64,000 nucleotides of DNA from Lachnospiraceae bacterium 28-4 (GCA_000403275.2 KE159598.1:1349722-1413721); one strand, 5' to 3'; shown: positions 1-8,394, numbered from the stretch's first letter. The notes: generated by a model not told the origin, from the sequence alone. Numbers and translations: made by a program.

Positions 1-142
1 AAGTACGGGTAAAAATATCCCATTGTTCCCTGTCTTTTCTAAGTTCCTTGTCCGACAAAGGTTTCTTGGCAAAGGGGCAATAAGAACAATGATAGTTACA
101 GCTTTTCAGGCTGCCCCTATAGAGTACCGTGCGACCGTCCAT
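1..142 (-). CDS. STM4011 family radical SAM protein (5' part only)
   Basis: Only the first 47 codons are in the window; the rest lies to the left. The ATG at 142-140 follows a GGGAGG ribosome binding site and overlaps the end of the STM4012-like gene by 26 bp in another frame. The N-terminus has the radical SAM signature C-x3-C-x2-C (C15, C19, C22) inside SLKSCNYHCSYCPFAKK, which would hold the [4Fe-4S] cluster that cleaves S-adenosylmethionine. The very early position of the cysteines and the partnership with an STM4012-like gene point to the STM4011 family. The substrate is unknown. The family call rests on motif and context; the radical SAM assignment itself is firm. Confidence 0.75.
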   Translation of the reverse strand, partial: MDGRTVLYRGSLKSCNYHCSYCPFAKKPLSDKELRKDREQWDIFTRT

Positions 143-1457
143 ACATTTCCTCCCATTCTTCCATCGCCTTTTGTATCCCGGGGGAAATCAGCCGGGGGCC
201 TAAAAAATCAGAAAGACCGAGTCCTGTCTGCGTCAAAGCAAGGAACTTTCCCCTGCCTTTCTCTTGCACCTTTTTTTCCTGACTGTCATTCCACCGAACC
301 CATCCCTCTTCCATCCAGTCTTGTAAAACAGGAAAGTCTTCCATGAGCCCGCTTCCAAAACAGCTCTCATACTTTTGGATATCCACCCCCGGATATATCA
401 GTAAATGCCGGATCAGATAACGGCGTTGTATTTCTTCTTCAGACAGCAGAATCCCATGCCTCACATCGGTAAAATCCACCGTTTTTTCATACTCCTCCAG
501 CCGTTTGAGACATTCTTTCCCGGTAATGGCATACGGGCTGCAAAAATGAAGTTTCCCTACGTAACTTCTTCCTCCGCACCCCAAAGCGAGAGAAGTTCCC
601 AGACCGCATTCGGAAAATTCCCTTTTTCCGCCCCGCCGTACAAACCGCCGCATAGAATCCTGGCGGAAGCCTTCCCCCCGCAGGAAACCGCTGGCTTCCC
701 GGTATTGTAAATAAGCGGCTTCCGCATCCGGCACCACTCTGGCGCGCTCCATGCGGACGCCATGCTTCACATATAAGGGATACAAAAAGATTTCGTCCGG
801 CGCAAAAGTAAGGGCTTCTTTCAGGGAAGCAAGCAGACTTGTTACCGTCTGCCCGGGAACCCCGTAAATAAAATCCACATTGACACAGGGAAAACCATAA
901 GTCTTTATCAGTCCCAATGCCTCTCTGGCCTGCTTCGCTCCATGCCGTCTGCCCAGAACCGAAAGTTCCTGATCCGAAAAGCTTTGGATCCCCATGCTCA
1001 CCCTTGTCACGCCTTCCCGCACCAAAATCTCCAATTTTTTCCGGTTTGTCTGATTGGGCGCGGTCTCTATCACGATTTCCCTGCCTTTTTCCAGACAAAA
1101 ATATTTCTTTAAGCAATCGAAAACACGCTCCATCTGCCCTTCCCCAAGCAAAAGCGGCGTACCTCCGCCAATCGTAAGTTCCGAAAATTCCGCAGCATAA
1201 GGGGACAATAACTTTTCGTATTGCGCACATTGCCTCTCCACCGCATCCAAATACCGGCGGATGGACTCCTCCCCCTGACCGGTCACTGAAAATAAATTGC
1301 AATAACCGCATTTCTCCTGGCAAAATGGGATATGAAGATATAACCCATGTCCTTTTCCGGCCAAAAGCGGGGCGTATTCCTTTAAGGAAACCCCGGATAA
1401 GGGACGGTATGCTGTTTTATGCGGATAACTATACATATATTGTTGATATGGATTCAT
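117..1457 (-). CDS. STM4012 family radical SAM protein (HemW-like)
   Basis: A 446-residue radical SAM enzyme related to HemN/HemW coproporphyrinogen dehydrogenases. C46, C50 and C53 form the CxxxCxxC cluster motif after LYLHIPF. A GGGTP motif near residue 110 and a VNVDFIYGVPGQT segment match the SAM-binding barrel, and a HemN C-terminal-like region follows around 350-400. I chose the ATG at 1457 because GGGGAGGTG lies just upstream; a longer reading to 1493 has no ribosome binding site. The start overlaps the stop of the small HTH gene in an ATGA, so the two are probably translationally coupled. In this cassette the role is more likely maturation of an unknown product than heme synthesis. 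That is inference from neighbours. Confidence 0.85.
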   Translation of the reverse strand: MNPYQQYMYSYPHKTAYRPLSGVSLKEYAPLLAGKGHGLYLHIPFCQEKCGYCNLFSVTGQGEESIRRYLDAVERQCAQYEKLLSPYAAEFSELTIGGGTPLLLGEGQMERVFDCLKKYFCLEKGREIVIETAPNQTNRKKLEILVREGVTRVSMGIQSFSDQELSVLGRRHGAKQAREALGLIKTYGFPCVNVDFIYGVPGQTVTSLLASLKEALTFAPDEIFLYPLYVKHGVRMERARVVPDAEAAYLQYREASGFLRGEGFRQDSMRRFVRRGGKREFSECGLGTSLALGCGGRSYVGKLHFCSPYAITGKECLKRLEEYEKTVDFTDVRHGILLSEEEIQRRYLIRHLLIYPGVDIQKYESCFGSGLMEDFPVLQDWMEEGWVRWNDSQEKKVQEKGRGKFLALTQTGLGLSDFLGPRLISPGIQKAMEEWEEMYGRSHGTL

Positions 1458-1630
1458 TCGGACACCTCCCCGGACAGCCAAACCACATAGCATAGTATAA
1501 CATTGACCTCCGCCATTTCCGACTTAATCGTCCTCGAACTGACCGCCAGCTTTTTCCCTAATTCATCCGCCGTCAACGGATCATCGCTTCCTGCCAGTTG
1601 ATAGATGATATTATCGACCCTCACTTTCAT
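1454..1630 (-). CDS. Small helix-turn-helix protein, 58 aa (possible remnant)
   Basis: This ORF begins at an ATG 20 bp inside the end of the HAD gene and ends in an ATGA overlap with the STM4012-like start, so it fills the gap exactly. Residues 1-41 read like the N-terminal winged HTH of PRD/BglG or DeoR-type regulators (TADELGKKLAVSSRTIKSEM is the recognition-helix region). The last 15 residues (VNVILCYVVWLSGEV) are hydrophobic and do not continue the domain. It may be a genuine microprotein regulator or the stump of a longer regulator whose 3' end was lost. The tight coupling on both sides favours translation being kept. No family assignment beyond HTH is possible. Confidence 0.5.
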   Translation of the reverse strand: MKVRVDNIIYQLAGSDDPLTADELGKKLAVSSRTIKSEMAEVNVILCYVVWLSGEVSE

Positions 1631-2414
1631 CCGTTTCCCCCATCATATGCATCAGGCATTCTTTCATGTTGGCAAAACCTCTTTTGGCATATTGCTTTAA
1701 GCCGTCACAGCCACTTGTAATATAATACCCGTGATACGCCCTAATCATAGATAAGTCGTTGAGCGCATCGCCTATAACAGCGATTTGATCCGGGCGGTAA
1801 TATTCCTCAATCCACCGCACCCCCGTCTCCTTGCTGACTCCATATGCCGTCACATCGATGACATCCTTATTGCAGTGGAACGATAAGCGTCCGTCAAATA
1901 ACCGGGCAAGTTCCTCTGCCAGCAGTTCCGCCGCCTGGCCGGATTCATTTTTAATAAAAAAGGAGATCACTGTCATCTGCCGGAAGGCTTCCTCCGTCAA
2001 CGATTCTACCCGCATGTTTTTTCTTTCCGAATCGCTGATATTCTGCCCATTGTCATATAAAATACCCGACGCTTCCAAACCGGCCGCTCCGAAGCAGACA
2101 ACTTTTTTCTCTTTCATGACATCCGCCAGCTGCGCGGCAGTCTCATGGCTGATTTCACGAACATAGAGCAGTTGCGAATCCCGGCTCCATATCACGCTTC
2201 CATTCTGGGCAATCAAAAAATCTATCTCGATTCCATACTTCTTAAGCTCCAGATCTATCATGCCCTTGGAACGTCCTGTAACGATTCCGAACAGATTGCC
2301 TCTTTCCCTGAATTCGTCAATCGCTTCTTTGTCTCTCTTTTCTACCGTCGGCTCTTTTTCTTTATCGGAATACTGTTTTAATGTTCCGTCATAATCAGAT
2401 GCTAAAAGTTGCAT
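1611..2414 (-). CDS. Cof-type HAD-IIB family phosphatase
   Basis: A 267-residue haloacid dehalogenase-superfamily hydrolase. The N-terminal DYDGTL gives the nucleophile and acid/base aspartates (D7, D9), IVTGRS is motif II, and GDALNDLSM near residue 216 is the Mg-binding motif IV. The central cap region fits subclass IIB (Cof/YbiV type), which typically dephosphorylates small phosphorylated sugars or cofactors. It sits inside the radical SAM cassette, between the STM4013-like hydrolase and the small HTH gene, with short gaps or overlaps on both sides. A phosphorylated intermediate in that pathway is therefore possible. Specificity cannot be read from the sequence. Confidence 0.88.
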   Translation of the reverse strand: MQLLASDYDGTLKQYSDKEKEPTVEKRDKEAIDEFRERGNLFGIVTGRSKGMIDLELKKYGIEIDFLIAQNGSVIWSRDSQLLYVREISHETAAQLADVMKEKKVVCFGAAGLEASGILYDNGQNISDSERKNMRVESLTEEAFRQMTVISFFIKNESGQAAELLAEELARLFDGRLSFHCNKDVIDVTAYGVSKETGVRWIEEYYRPDQIAVIGDALNDLSMIRAYHGYYITSGCDGLKQYAKRGFANMKECLMHMMGETDESEGR

Positions 2415-2448
2415 AGCTATTATCCTTTCTGGTTTCGCAACCGGTTAT

Positions 2449-3342
2449 TTATAAGAAAAAATGTTTATAAGGGATAGTATCTACTGCAGGATGATGAATG
2501 CCGTGGAATTGGCAGCCGTCCTCGCCGTAACAGGTTCCATGATCCGAACAGCATATCACAAAAGTATCCCCCCGCCGTTCTTTCCATCCGTCAAACAATC
2601 TTCCCAGTTCGCCGTCCACATAGCGCAAAGCCGCCGCATGGCTCGCCATATCGTCATGGGATGCACCATCCAAATAGAAATAATTGGGATAATGGATGGC
2701 GTCCACGTTTAAATAGAGGAAAATATGTGTTTCTTTTTCCGCAGCCTCCATCTTTTTCAGAATAAAATCCACCTGATTTTTCGTACTGTCTTTGATCGGG
2801 CAGCCAAAGGAAGGGTTCCAGTAGCTCTTTTTGAAAAAGCCAGGGAATACCTTTCCAATATCCGAACGTTTGTCAAAAAAAGAAACGCCTCCTACGCACC
2901 ATGTGTCATAGCCATCCTTCGCCAGCCCTTCCATAATCGTACTGCCGGAAAATCCATAGGCCCCTTCGGGCGTCTTCTTTCCAAGGCCGACAGCTTTGGG
3001 GAAAAATAACATTTCCCGATCTGCCAAATTTTTAGCGTCATATCGGCAAGGCAAAAACCCCGCAAACATGGCGTGATGGGAAGGATAAGTAAAATTGCCC
3101 GGCGCCTGGCATTTTTCCCATAAGCCATACCTGTTTAATACCGGAGTACTTCCGGCCTTTTCCTCCTGCACCGCCACATCATAGCGCAGCGTATCCAGGC
3201 AGACAAACAAAATATCGCAGCTTCCCACCACTCGATTCATATCCACCGAAGGTTTCTTCCGCTCTTTGCCTGAAAGAAACAAACGGAAGGGAACCTCTTT
3301 TTCCGTTATCTTTTCTGTCGTTCTTTCCGTATTTTCTTTCAT
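2449..3342 (-). CDS. STM4013/SEN3800 family hydrolase (sulfatase-like)
   Basis: A 297-residue member of the alkaline phosphatase/sulfatase superfamily. The metal site and nucleophile are visible as LDTLRYD (D50, T51), so the nucleophile is threonine rather than the formylglycine cysteine of true sulfatases. A C-terminal SDHGT (D267, H268) and GIHH (H283, H284) supply the other metal ligands. There is no signal peptide, so it should act in the cytoplasm. Size, threonine nucleophile and placement beside STM4012-, STM4014- and STM4015-like genes support the STM4013 family. The expected reaction is hydrolysis or transfer of a phosphate or phosphonate-like ester. The substrate is unknown. Confidence 0.82.
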   Translation of the reverse strand: MKENTERTTEKITEKEVPFRLFLSGKERKKPSVDMNRVVGSCDILFVCLDTLRYDVAVQEEKAGSTPVLNRYGLWEKCQAPGNFTYPSHHAMFAGFLPCRYDAKNLADREMLFFPKAVGLGKKTPEGAYGFSGSTIMEGLAKDGYDTWCVGGVSFFDKRSDIGKVFPGFFKKSYWNPSFGCPIKDSTKNQVDFILKKMEAAEKETHIFLYLNVDAIHYPNYFYLDGASHDDMASHAAALRYVDGELGRLFDGWKERRGDTFVICCSDHGTCYGEDGCQFHGIHHPAVDTIPYKHFFL

Positions 3343-3404
3343 ATTTGTTCTCCTTTATTGACATTCCGCGCATTGCCGCAATTTTCTTTCCAGCAGCACC
3401 CGGC

Positions 3405-4454
3405 TTACTTCCCGCCCCCGGAAATCCATTGCTTCATGATTTCCGCCTGATGGCCGTAAATTATATTTTGATGGTAAATATCCTGGTAAATCAAATCCCC
3501 CTGGGCGTTCATCTCAATAATCCTCGGCTTTAAGCTTCCTTTTTCCAGCAGAATATCGATCCCCGCACTTCTAAGCCCCGTAAAGCATCCCATAGCTTTT
3601 CTGCATATCTCCCCCACTGAGTCCAGTACCAGAGCCGGAAGCCCCAGCATTCCCGCCTCCATCGGATGGTTATTCAGATGCAGATTGGTAATCGGCCCTT
3701 TGGAAAGCCTGGCCAAAAGAAAATCCACTTCATTTTCCTGCACCACTGCCCGTAAATCATAAGAATATCCCTCATATTCCTCCTTCGCATACCACCGTTC
3801 CACAATACAGTCCAGACTAAGAAGCCGGTCCAGCAAAGACACTGTCTCTCCCGGCTTCGAAAAACGGCGGAGCCGTTTTGTATTCACAAGGCCGATGCCT
3901 TCCTGTTCCAGCGAACAGGTATAAAGCATCATCCGCCCGGTACGGGGCTGCCAGCGGAAAGCCGATACCCCTGCTGCCCCGGAACCGTTTACCGGTTTAA
4001 TAAAAACTTGATGAATGCCACACCTTTCCATCATTTCCAAAAGCGTTTCAACTGACAGGCGGTTCGGCGCCTCCTCTTCCGCTGCTTCCAGGCTTTCCGT
4101 CACCGGAAGCCCGTTCTGCTTCAACTTCTTTTTGCAAGCCCTCTTATCCAACAGTTCTGCGATCGCCGAAGGGTGATTAAAATATTCTATCTTACAAGCA
4201 TCGGCCGCCTTTGCCAATTTGTCCAATTTCTTTTTATAATCGTCTGTCAGACTGTCCAGTTCTTCCAGGAAACAGCTTTTCCAAAACGGCGGGTCAATTT
4301 TTAGAAACAATTCCGTTTCTGTCAAACTTTCCCACTGCCTTTCCCAATCATTCCAATCGGCAAAGCAAATAGGCAGGCCTGCCTTTTTTGCCGCCTGCCT
4401 AAAATAATCGGTTCGCTTTGTATCCGCATTCCCCAGAAGCGCTGTCTGCCTCAT
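3405..4454 (-). CDS. STM4014 family protein (ATP-grasp-like)
   Basis: A 349-residue cytoplasmic protein. FIKPVNGSGAAGVSAFRW in the middle resembles the ATP-grasp lysine and flexible glycine loop, and the C-terminal IIEMNAQGDLIYQ matches the E-x-N metal-binding end of ATP-grasp ligases. Such enzymes join a carboxylate to an amine or thiol via an acyl phosphate. The N-terminus has no secretion signal. Its start overlaps the STM4015-like stop in an ATGA, indicating translational coupling. A role in ligating or modifying a product made with the radical SAM partners is likely but unproven. The STM4014 label comes from the conserved gene order. Confidence 0.78.
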   Translation of the reverse strand: MRQTALLGNADTKRTDYFRQAAKKAGLPICFADWNDWERQWESLTETELFLKIDPPFWKSCFLEELDSLTDDYKKKLDKLAKAADACKIEYFNHPSAIAELLDKRACKKKLKQNGLPVTESLEAAEEEAPNRLSVETLLEMMERCGIHQVFIKPVNGSGAAGVSAFRWQPRTGRMMLYTCSLEQEGIGLVNTKRLRRFSKPGETVSLLDRLLSLDCIVERWYAKEEYEGYSYDLRAVVQENEVDFLLARLSKGPITNLHLNNHPMEAGMLGLPALVLDSVGEICRKAMGCFTGLRSAGIDILLEKGSLKPRIIEMNAQGDLIYQDIYHQNIIYGHQAEIMKQWISGGGK

Positions 4455-5332
4455 TCCGTCAGCATGGCATTCATATAGATTTCGCCCTTGTATTCATCCG
4501 GTTCATTCTTCTCGGATACGTCTACTTCCATGGGCATCCCCTCTAATTTTCCTGCCATATCATCGGTCAAATAATGATAATGGACATCCAGTTTCTTTAT
4601 GTTCGGATAAGAAGGAAGTTTCTCCAATAACAACGCTCCCCCTTTATCGGTCAAAGTACCGTTGGACAAATCCAGTGTATGAATCCGTCCCATAAATTTG
4701 CTCTCTAACACTGTCTTTGCGATATCATCCTGTATCTCGCTGTCCACGATGCCCAAATAAGTAAGATCGGGGAAATCCGCTTTTTCCAGCAGTTCTTTTA
4801 TCGTATCCACGTCCCCGTCAAATCCATAATCTTCAATCCCGATATAAAGCAGCAGCTTTTTCAAATGGGGAAGCTTCGCCTCCTGAACGGAGCGGATCAC
4901 CGACACCGGAAGTCCGCCGCAGATAATCGTCAGCGATTCCAGCCCTTCATGGCAGATTTCTCCTAATTCCAAATCCGTACTGCCTTTGATTGTCAATGCT
5001 TTCAGCTGCGGCATAGCTGCCCAAAGCTTGCTGTAATTTCCTTGTATGATCCACGATACTTCGCATTCCTCATAATCCATATCGCCGATAAAAAGTTCCT
5101 CAATATGGGAAAACTTTTCCTTATTCTCCGTGATCCCGTCCAGGATCTCCTGACAGCTGTCCTCCCAAGTATCTCCCCAATCGCCGATAACCAGCCCAGT
5201 CAGCCCGGGGAAATCAGGATCTGCCAAAATATCCTCCACCATGCTGTCCGTTCCTTTGCCTTGCTCTTCGTACTCCTCATAGCTATAGGCATATTTTTTT
5301 GTTTTTTTGTCGTTTTCCAGTCCTTCTTTCAT
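4451..5332 (-). CDS. STM4015 family leucine-rich-repeat protein
   Basis: A 293-residue acidic protein and the first gene of the cassette. Residues about 45-260 carry degenerate leucine-rich repeats (LTGLVIGDW, IEELFIGDM, LKALTIKG, LESLTIICGG, LKKLLLYIG, LTYLGIVDS, IHTLDLSNG, IKKLDVHYHY), a scaffold typical of protein or peptide binding. There is no signal peptide or membrane segment. An STM4015-like LRR protein next to two radical SAM proteins, an ATP-grasp and a sulfatase-fold enzyme is the recognisable STM4011-4015 arrangement. It could be the substrate-binding platform of the pathway; that is a guess from fold and context. Confidence 0.82.
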   Translation of the reverse strand: MKEGLENDKKTKKYAYSYEEYEEQGKGTDSMVEDILADPDFPGLTGLVIGDWGDTWEDSCQEILDGITENKEKFSHIEELFIGDMDYEECEVSWIIQGNYSKLWAAMPQLKALTIKGSTDLELGEICHEGLESLTIICGGLPVSVIRSVQEAKLPHLKKLLLYIGIEDYGFDGDVDTIKELLEKADFPDLTYLGIVDSEIQDDIAKTVLESKFMGRIHTLDLSNGTLTDKGGALLLEKLPSYPNIKKLDVHYHYLTDDMAGKLEGMPMEVDVSEKNEPDEYKGEIYMNAMLTE

Positions 5333-5370
5333 TTTTTTCTCATTCCTTCGCGCTTTTTTAATTTATTCTT

Positions 5371-5399
5371 ATTTTATCATATCAGATAGTACAAGTAAA
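5371..5399 (-). promoter_or_regulatory. Probable promoter of the STM4015-STM4011 operon
   Basis: On the minus strand TTTACT (5399-5394) and TAAAAT (5376-5371) are separated by exactly 17 bp. The -10 box is preceded by TATGA in an AT-rich stretch and lies 39 bp upstream of the STM4015-like start. This is a reasonable sigma-A match immediately after the end of the BlaR1-like gene. No terminator separates that gene from this promoter, so read-through is possible. Confidence 0.45.
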
Positions 5400-5405
5400 T
5401 TTATT

Positions 5406-7193
5406 TTATTTGTCCGGTTCATCCGCATCCCCCAGCAGTTCAATCACTTCCGCCTCGGTCATATAAGCAACATCTGTGATTTTATTATTTGTATCGCGGA
5501 CAATTTTGATATTGACCGTTCCTTTTGGGTTCATATTCAGCGTATAAAAGGCTTGGTTGGGGCGGATATCTAAAAAGATATTGACAAGCTGTCCTTGGTA
5601 ATAATAATCCTTTCCATCCATTGCAACGCCCACAGCCTGGTATTCCGCCGCCTGAGCTTCGGCCCATTCTTTCTCCTGCTTTTCTTTCAGTTCGTCAAAT
5701 TCCCCGCCCCGGTTCAGCTTATCAAACAAAATGGATTGAAATGCCCGGTTTCCATCTTCCAAAGCCCTGTCCAGCCAAAGTTCCAGCTCCGCATCATCCA
5801 TGCAATCCGTCAAAATAGAGAAAAACGCCATATCTCCAGCGGCATATACTTTTTCAGCAAAGTCGGTAAACAGAGAAGAATTTTCGTCAAGTCCCCGCAC
5901 AGCGACAGAAAAAAACGAACAGTCCCCATCTGTATAGAGCCTTTCAAGCCATTTCTTTTGAATGTTTTCATCCAGCCGGGGAAAAGTGATTTCAAACAGC
6001 GGCAAACTGTCGGCCTGATAGTACTGCTCCGCCTGAACCGCATAATCCTTGCCGCTTGTGCCTGTGTTCCCTTGTGCGGGAATTTTATCCACAGCCATCT
6101 GAGCCTTGTCTGCTGTGTGGTCAACTGCTGCGGCAACAGGGTAAACGCCGACAAAAGCCGCCCCAAATACCACGCACAGCGTCAGCACACCGGTCAAAAA
6201 GCGTATCGCCGTCGACTTTCTCTTAAAATTCATGATTGCCTTTATCCTCTCTTTCAATAGTTTTTTATTTCCGCTTAAAGTAACTGTTCCGAGATTTTCC
6301 TTGTATCTTCCAACTCCCGCCATAGCGTCAAGCAAGGTTTTTCCATAGTCCTGCACGCTGCCGCTCTCCATTTTAGCAAGAACTGCCTCATCACAGGAAA
6401 ACTCACAAGCCTTTGCAATTTCCCGGCTCATAAGATGAACTAGCGGATTAAACCAATGCAGGCAGACGGTAACTTGAACCAGCCATTTATAGAACATATC
6501 CCGCCGCTTATAGTGCGCTAGTTCATGCAGGATGATATAGCGCAGATCCTTTTCAGGAATATCCGCGCCGGGCAGTACAATACATGGATGGAAAAATCCA
6601 ATCAACAATGGGGAAGAAACCAATGGATTGACACATAATTCCATCGGCTTTTTAATGCCCGACTGCTCCGCAACAATAGAAAGCTGGTCTAACCGCCCAA
6701 TATCGGAAACCGGGGTTAATCCAGCTTTGATATAGCGTATAAAGTCCTGGTAGATTGTTATTTTCCGTATCAGTAAACCCAGCGCAACCACCAGCCAAAC
6801 CAGCCAAATATAATTTATCAGCATCGTCCCAATATCTTGAACTAGGCGGGCAGCCGCTGCATCATCTGACAGACTGCTCACAGTTTTATTGCGCTGTTCC
6901 ACCCCAACAGCCGAAGTAAGATTGCCTCCTGGAGCGTTTAGTGGGAACTGAAGCTGCGGCGGTAAAAGAGCCGCCTGGGATATTGCCTGATCGACAGCCT
7001 GATACGCCTTCCCCATCAGGCTTACTTCCGGCCCGAACGGGAGCAGCAGCCGCAAAACAACAACAATCCAAATATAATACTGCCATTGCCGACTGATTTT
7101 GTCTTTCAGAAGTCGTTCTCCCAATAGCAGAACCAGAATAAGCAATCCGCCGGAAGCTGACATGGACAGGAAGGTTTTCAAAACTTCGTTCAT
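5406..7193 (-). CDS. BlaR1/MecR1-type M56 metallopeptidase sensor
   Basis: A 595-residue membrane sensor protease. N-terminal membrane segments (about 15-25, 38-52, 125-143) flank a cytoplasmic zinc protease with HELAH (H223, E224, H227) and a downstream SCDEA (E269) metal ligand, followed by a further membrane span near 333-355. The external C-terminal part of about 240 residues is not the penicillin-binding domain of BlaR1. It is acidic, with two repeat-like WLERLYTDGD / WLDRALEDGN units. It forms a TAATG overlap with the upstream repressor gene. The expected role is to sense an extracellular signal and then cleave or trigger cleavage of the BlaI-like repressor. The signal is unknown. Confidence 0.88.
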   Translation of the reverse strand: MNEVLKTFLSMSASGGLLILVLLLGERLLKDKISRQWQYYIWIVVVLRLLLPFGPEVSLMGKAYQAVDQAISQAALLPPQLQFPLNAPGGNLTSAVGVEQRNKTVSSLSDDAAAARLVQDIGTMLINYIWLVWLVVALGLLIRKITIYQDFIRYIKAGLTPVSDIGRLDQLSIVAEQSGIKKPMELCVNPLVSSPLLIGFFHPCIVLPGADIPEKDLRYIILHELAHYKRRDMFYKWLVQVTVCLHWFNPLVHLMSREIAKACEFSCDEAVLAKMESGSVQDYGKTLLDAMAGVGRYKENLGTVTLSGNKKLLKERIKAIMNFKRKSTAIRFLTGVLTLCVVFGAAFVGVYPVAAAVDHTADKAQMAVDKIPAQGNTGTSGKDYAVQAEQYYQADSLPLFEITFPRLDENIQKKWLERLYTDGDCSFFSVAVRGLDENSSLFTDFAEKVYAAGDMAFFSILTDCMDDAELELWLDRALEDGNRAFQSILFDKLNRGGEFDELKEKQEKEWAEAQAAEYQAVGVAMDGKDYYYQGQLVNIFLDIRPNQAFYTLNMNPKGTVNIKIVRDTNNKITDVAYMTEAEVIELLGDADEPDK

Positions 7194-7573
7194 TATTGTC
7201 CTTCCCCTTTCTCCAGCAGCTTTTTCAATTCCTCATATTCCTCGTCTGCCAGCAGGTCGCCTAAAATCAAATTGGAAACCAGTCCTTTTACGCTTCCCTC
7301 ATAAATCTTATCCAGAAAATTTTTCGTCTGCGCTGTCTGGTATTCCGTTTCAGAAATGAGCGTGGTATATTCGTTACGGCGGCCAATTTTCCTGGCACTC
7401 AAAAAGCCCTTGTTCATCAGCCGTGACAACAGTACAATCAGGGTATTCTTTTGACACGGCTTTCCCTTTGCCGCCAGCCCGTCCATGATATAGGGGAACA
7501 AGGACACCTCCTCCGGGTTTCCCCACACAATTTTCATAATTTCAAGTTCGGCATCAGAAAGTTGCTGTATCAC
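7193..7573 (-). CDS. BlaI/MecI/CopY family transcriptional repressor
   Basis: A winged-helix repressor of about 126 residues (QLSDAELEIMKIVW, then KNTLIVLLSRLMNKGFLSARKIGRRNEYT). I take the GTG at 7573 as start because GAGGAGG lies 8 bp upstream. A longer reading from 7633 would begin inside the promoter. The C-terminal helices (EEYEELKKLLEKGEG) serve dimerisation in this family. It is co-transcribed and translationally coupled with the M56 sensor protease just downstream, the usual two-gene arrangement in which proteolysis relieves repression. Dyads overlapping its own promoter suggest autoregulation. Confidence 0.9.
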   Translation of the reverse strand: MIQQLSDAELEIMKIVWGNPEEVSLFPYIMDGLAAKGKPCQKNTLIVLLSRLMNKGFLSARKIGRRNEYTTLISETEYQTAQTKNFLDKIYEGSVKGLVSNLILGDLLADEEYEELKKLLEKGEGQ

Positions 7574-7589
7574 GGGTTTAACCTCCTCA

Positions 7590-7644
7590 ATGTATAACAT
7601 GGTGTTGACAACAGAAATATAACACACTGTCATCCTTTTGTCAA
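7590..7644 (-). promoter_or_regulatory. blaI-like promoter with two dyad operators
   Basis: Minus-strand -35 TTGACA (7644-7639) and -10 TATATT (7621-7616) are 17 bp apart. Just downstream of the -10 lie two short palindromes, TGTTGTCAACA at 7613-7603 and ATGTTATACAT at 7600-7590. Both are placed where a BlaI-type repressor would block initiation. The promoter match is strong; which dyad is bound is inference. Confidence 0.7.
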
Positions 7645-7713
7645 TCCCACTTTTGCCGGAGAAGCCAGTAAAGATAATATTGTTTTCTCATCCCCTCCTT
7701 AATCCAGCATCCG

Positions 7714-8394
7714 TCAATCAAATAGAATCTCATCCACCGTCACGAATTCATACCCTTCCTTCTGCAGTTCATCCACTACTTCCAGTGCAGCCGTCACTGT
7801 GGATGGATAATAATCGTGCATCAAAATAATATCATTTTCCCCCACTTTGGATATGATTTTCTGTTCAATGCGTTCCACATTTGTCGAACACCAGTCCAGC
7901 GGATCTATCGTCCAAAATATGGGAAACATGTTCAATTCCGTTTCAAAAGATTTATCCCAGCTTCCATAGGGAGGACGCACATAAATGACCTCCTCGCCGG
8001 TAATGCCCGTTATGATCTCATTTGTTTTAATCAGCTCTTCCTTAAAAACTTCCTTATTCCCCGATCTCAGCTGGATATGGCTATAAGTATGATTGCCGAT
8101 GAGGTGGCCCTCCTCACTCATCCTCTTAATCACCTCCGGATGCAGTTCTGCATGCGCGCCTGTCACAAAAAACGTGGCTTTTACCCCACGTTTTTTCAAA
8201 CCGTCCAACAACTGCTCCGTATAATAAGGATGGGGGCCGTCGTCAAAAGTCAATGCAATCTTCTTTTCCCCGGATTCCTCTAATGTCTTGCCAAAAACCG
8301 GAAATCCTCCCTTCTCCCGATAGCCGATCACACAAACGGCCGCCAGCAAAAGCAGCAAAATAATACAGGATAATATTCTTTTTTTCCAATTCAT
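7714..8394 (-). CDS. Polysaccharide deacetylase, membrane-anchored
   Basis: A 226-residue carbohydrate esterase family 4 (NodB homology) protein. One N-terminal membrane segment or uncleaved signal (about 7-24) puts the enzyme outside the cell. Motif 1 is TFDDGP (D51, D52), motif 2 NHTYSH (H102, H106), motif 3 RPPYGSWD near 140, motif 4 DPLDW near 163 and motif 5 LMHD near 192, so all catalytic and metal-binding residues are present. Likely substrates are peptidoglycan N-acetylglucosamine or another surface glycan. It follows the BlaI/BlaR1-like pair with no obvious terminator between, which makes cell-wall stress control plausible. Confidence 0.9.
   Translation of the reverse strand: MNWKKRILSCIILLLLLAAVCVIGYREKGGFPVFGKTLEESGEKKIALTFDDGPHPYYTEQLLDGLKKRGVKATFFVTGAHAELHPEVIKRMSEEGHLIGNHTYSHIQLRSGNKEVFKEELIKTNEIITGITGEEVIYVRPPYGSWDKSFETELNMFPIFWTIDPLDWCSTNVERIEQKIISKVGENDIILMHDYYPSTVTAALEVVDELQKEGYEFVTVDEILFD

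Noticed and set aside
487-1323. 278-aa open frame on the same strand as STM4012 in another frame
   Set aside because: It lies wholly inside the radical SAM gene, has no family motif and is rich in R/G/F as expected of an out-of-frame reading.
5595-6260. 221-aa plus-strand frame antisense to the BlaR1-like gene
   Set aside because: Shadow of a well-supported gene; composition is odd and there is no ribosome binding site.
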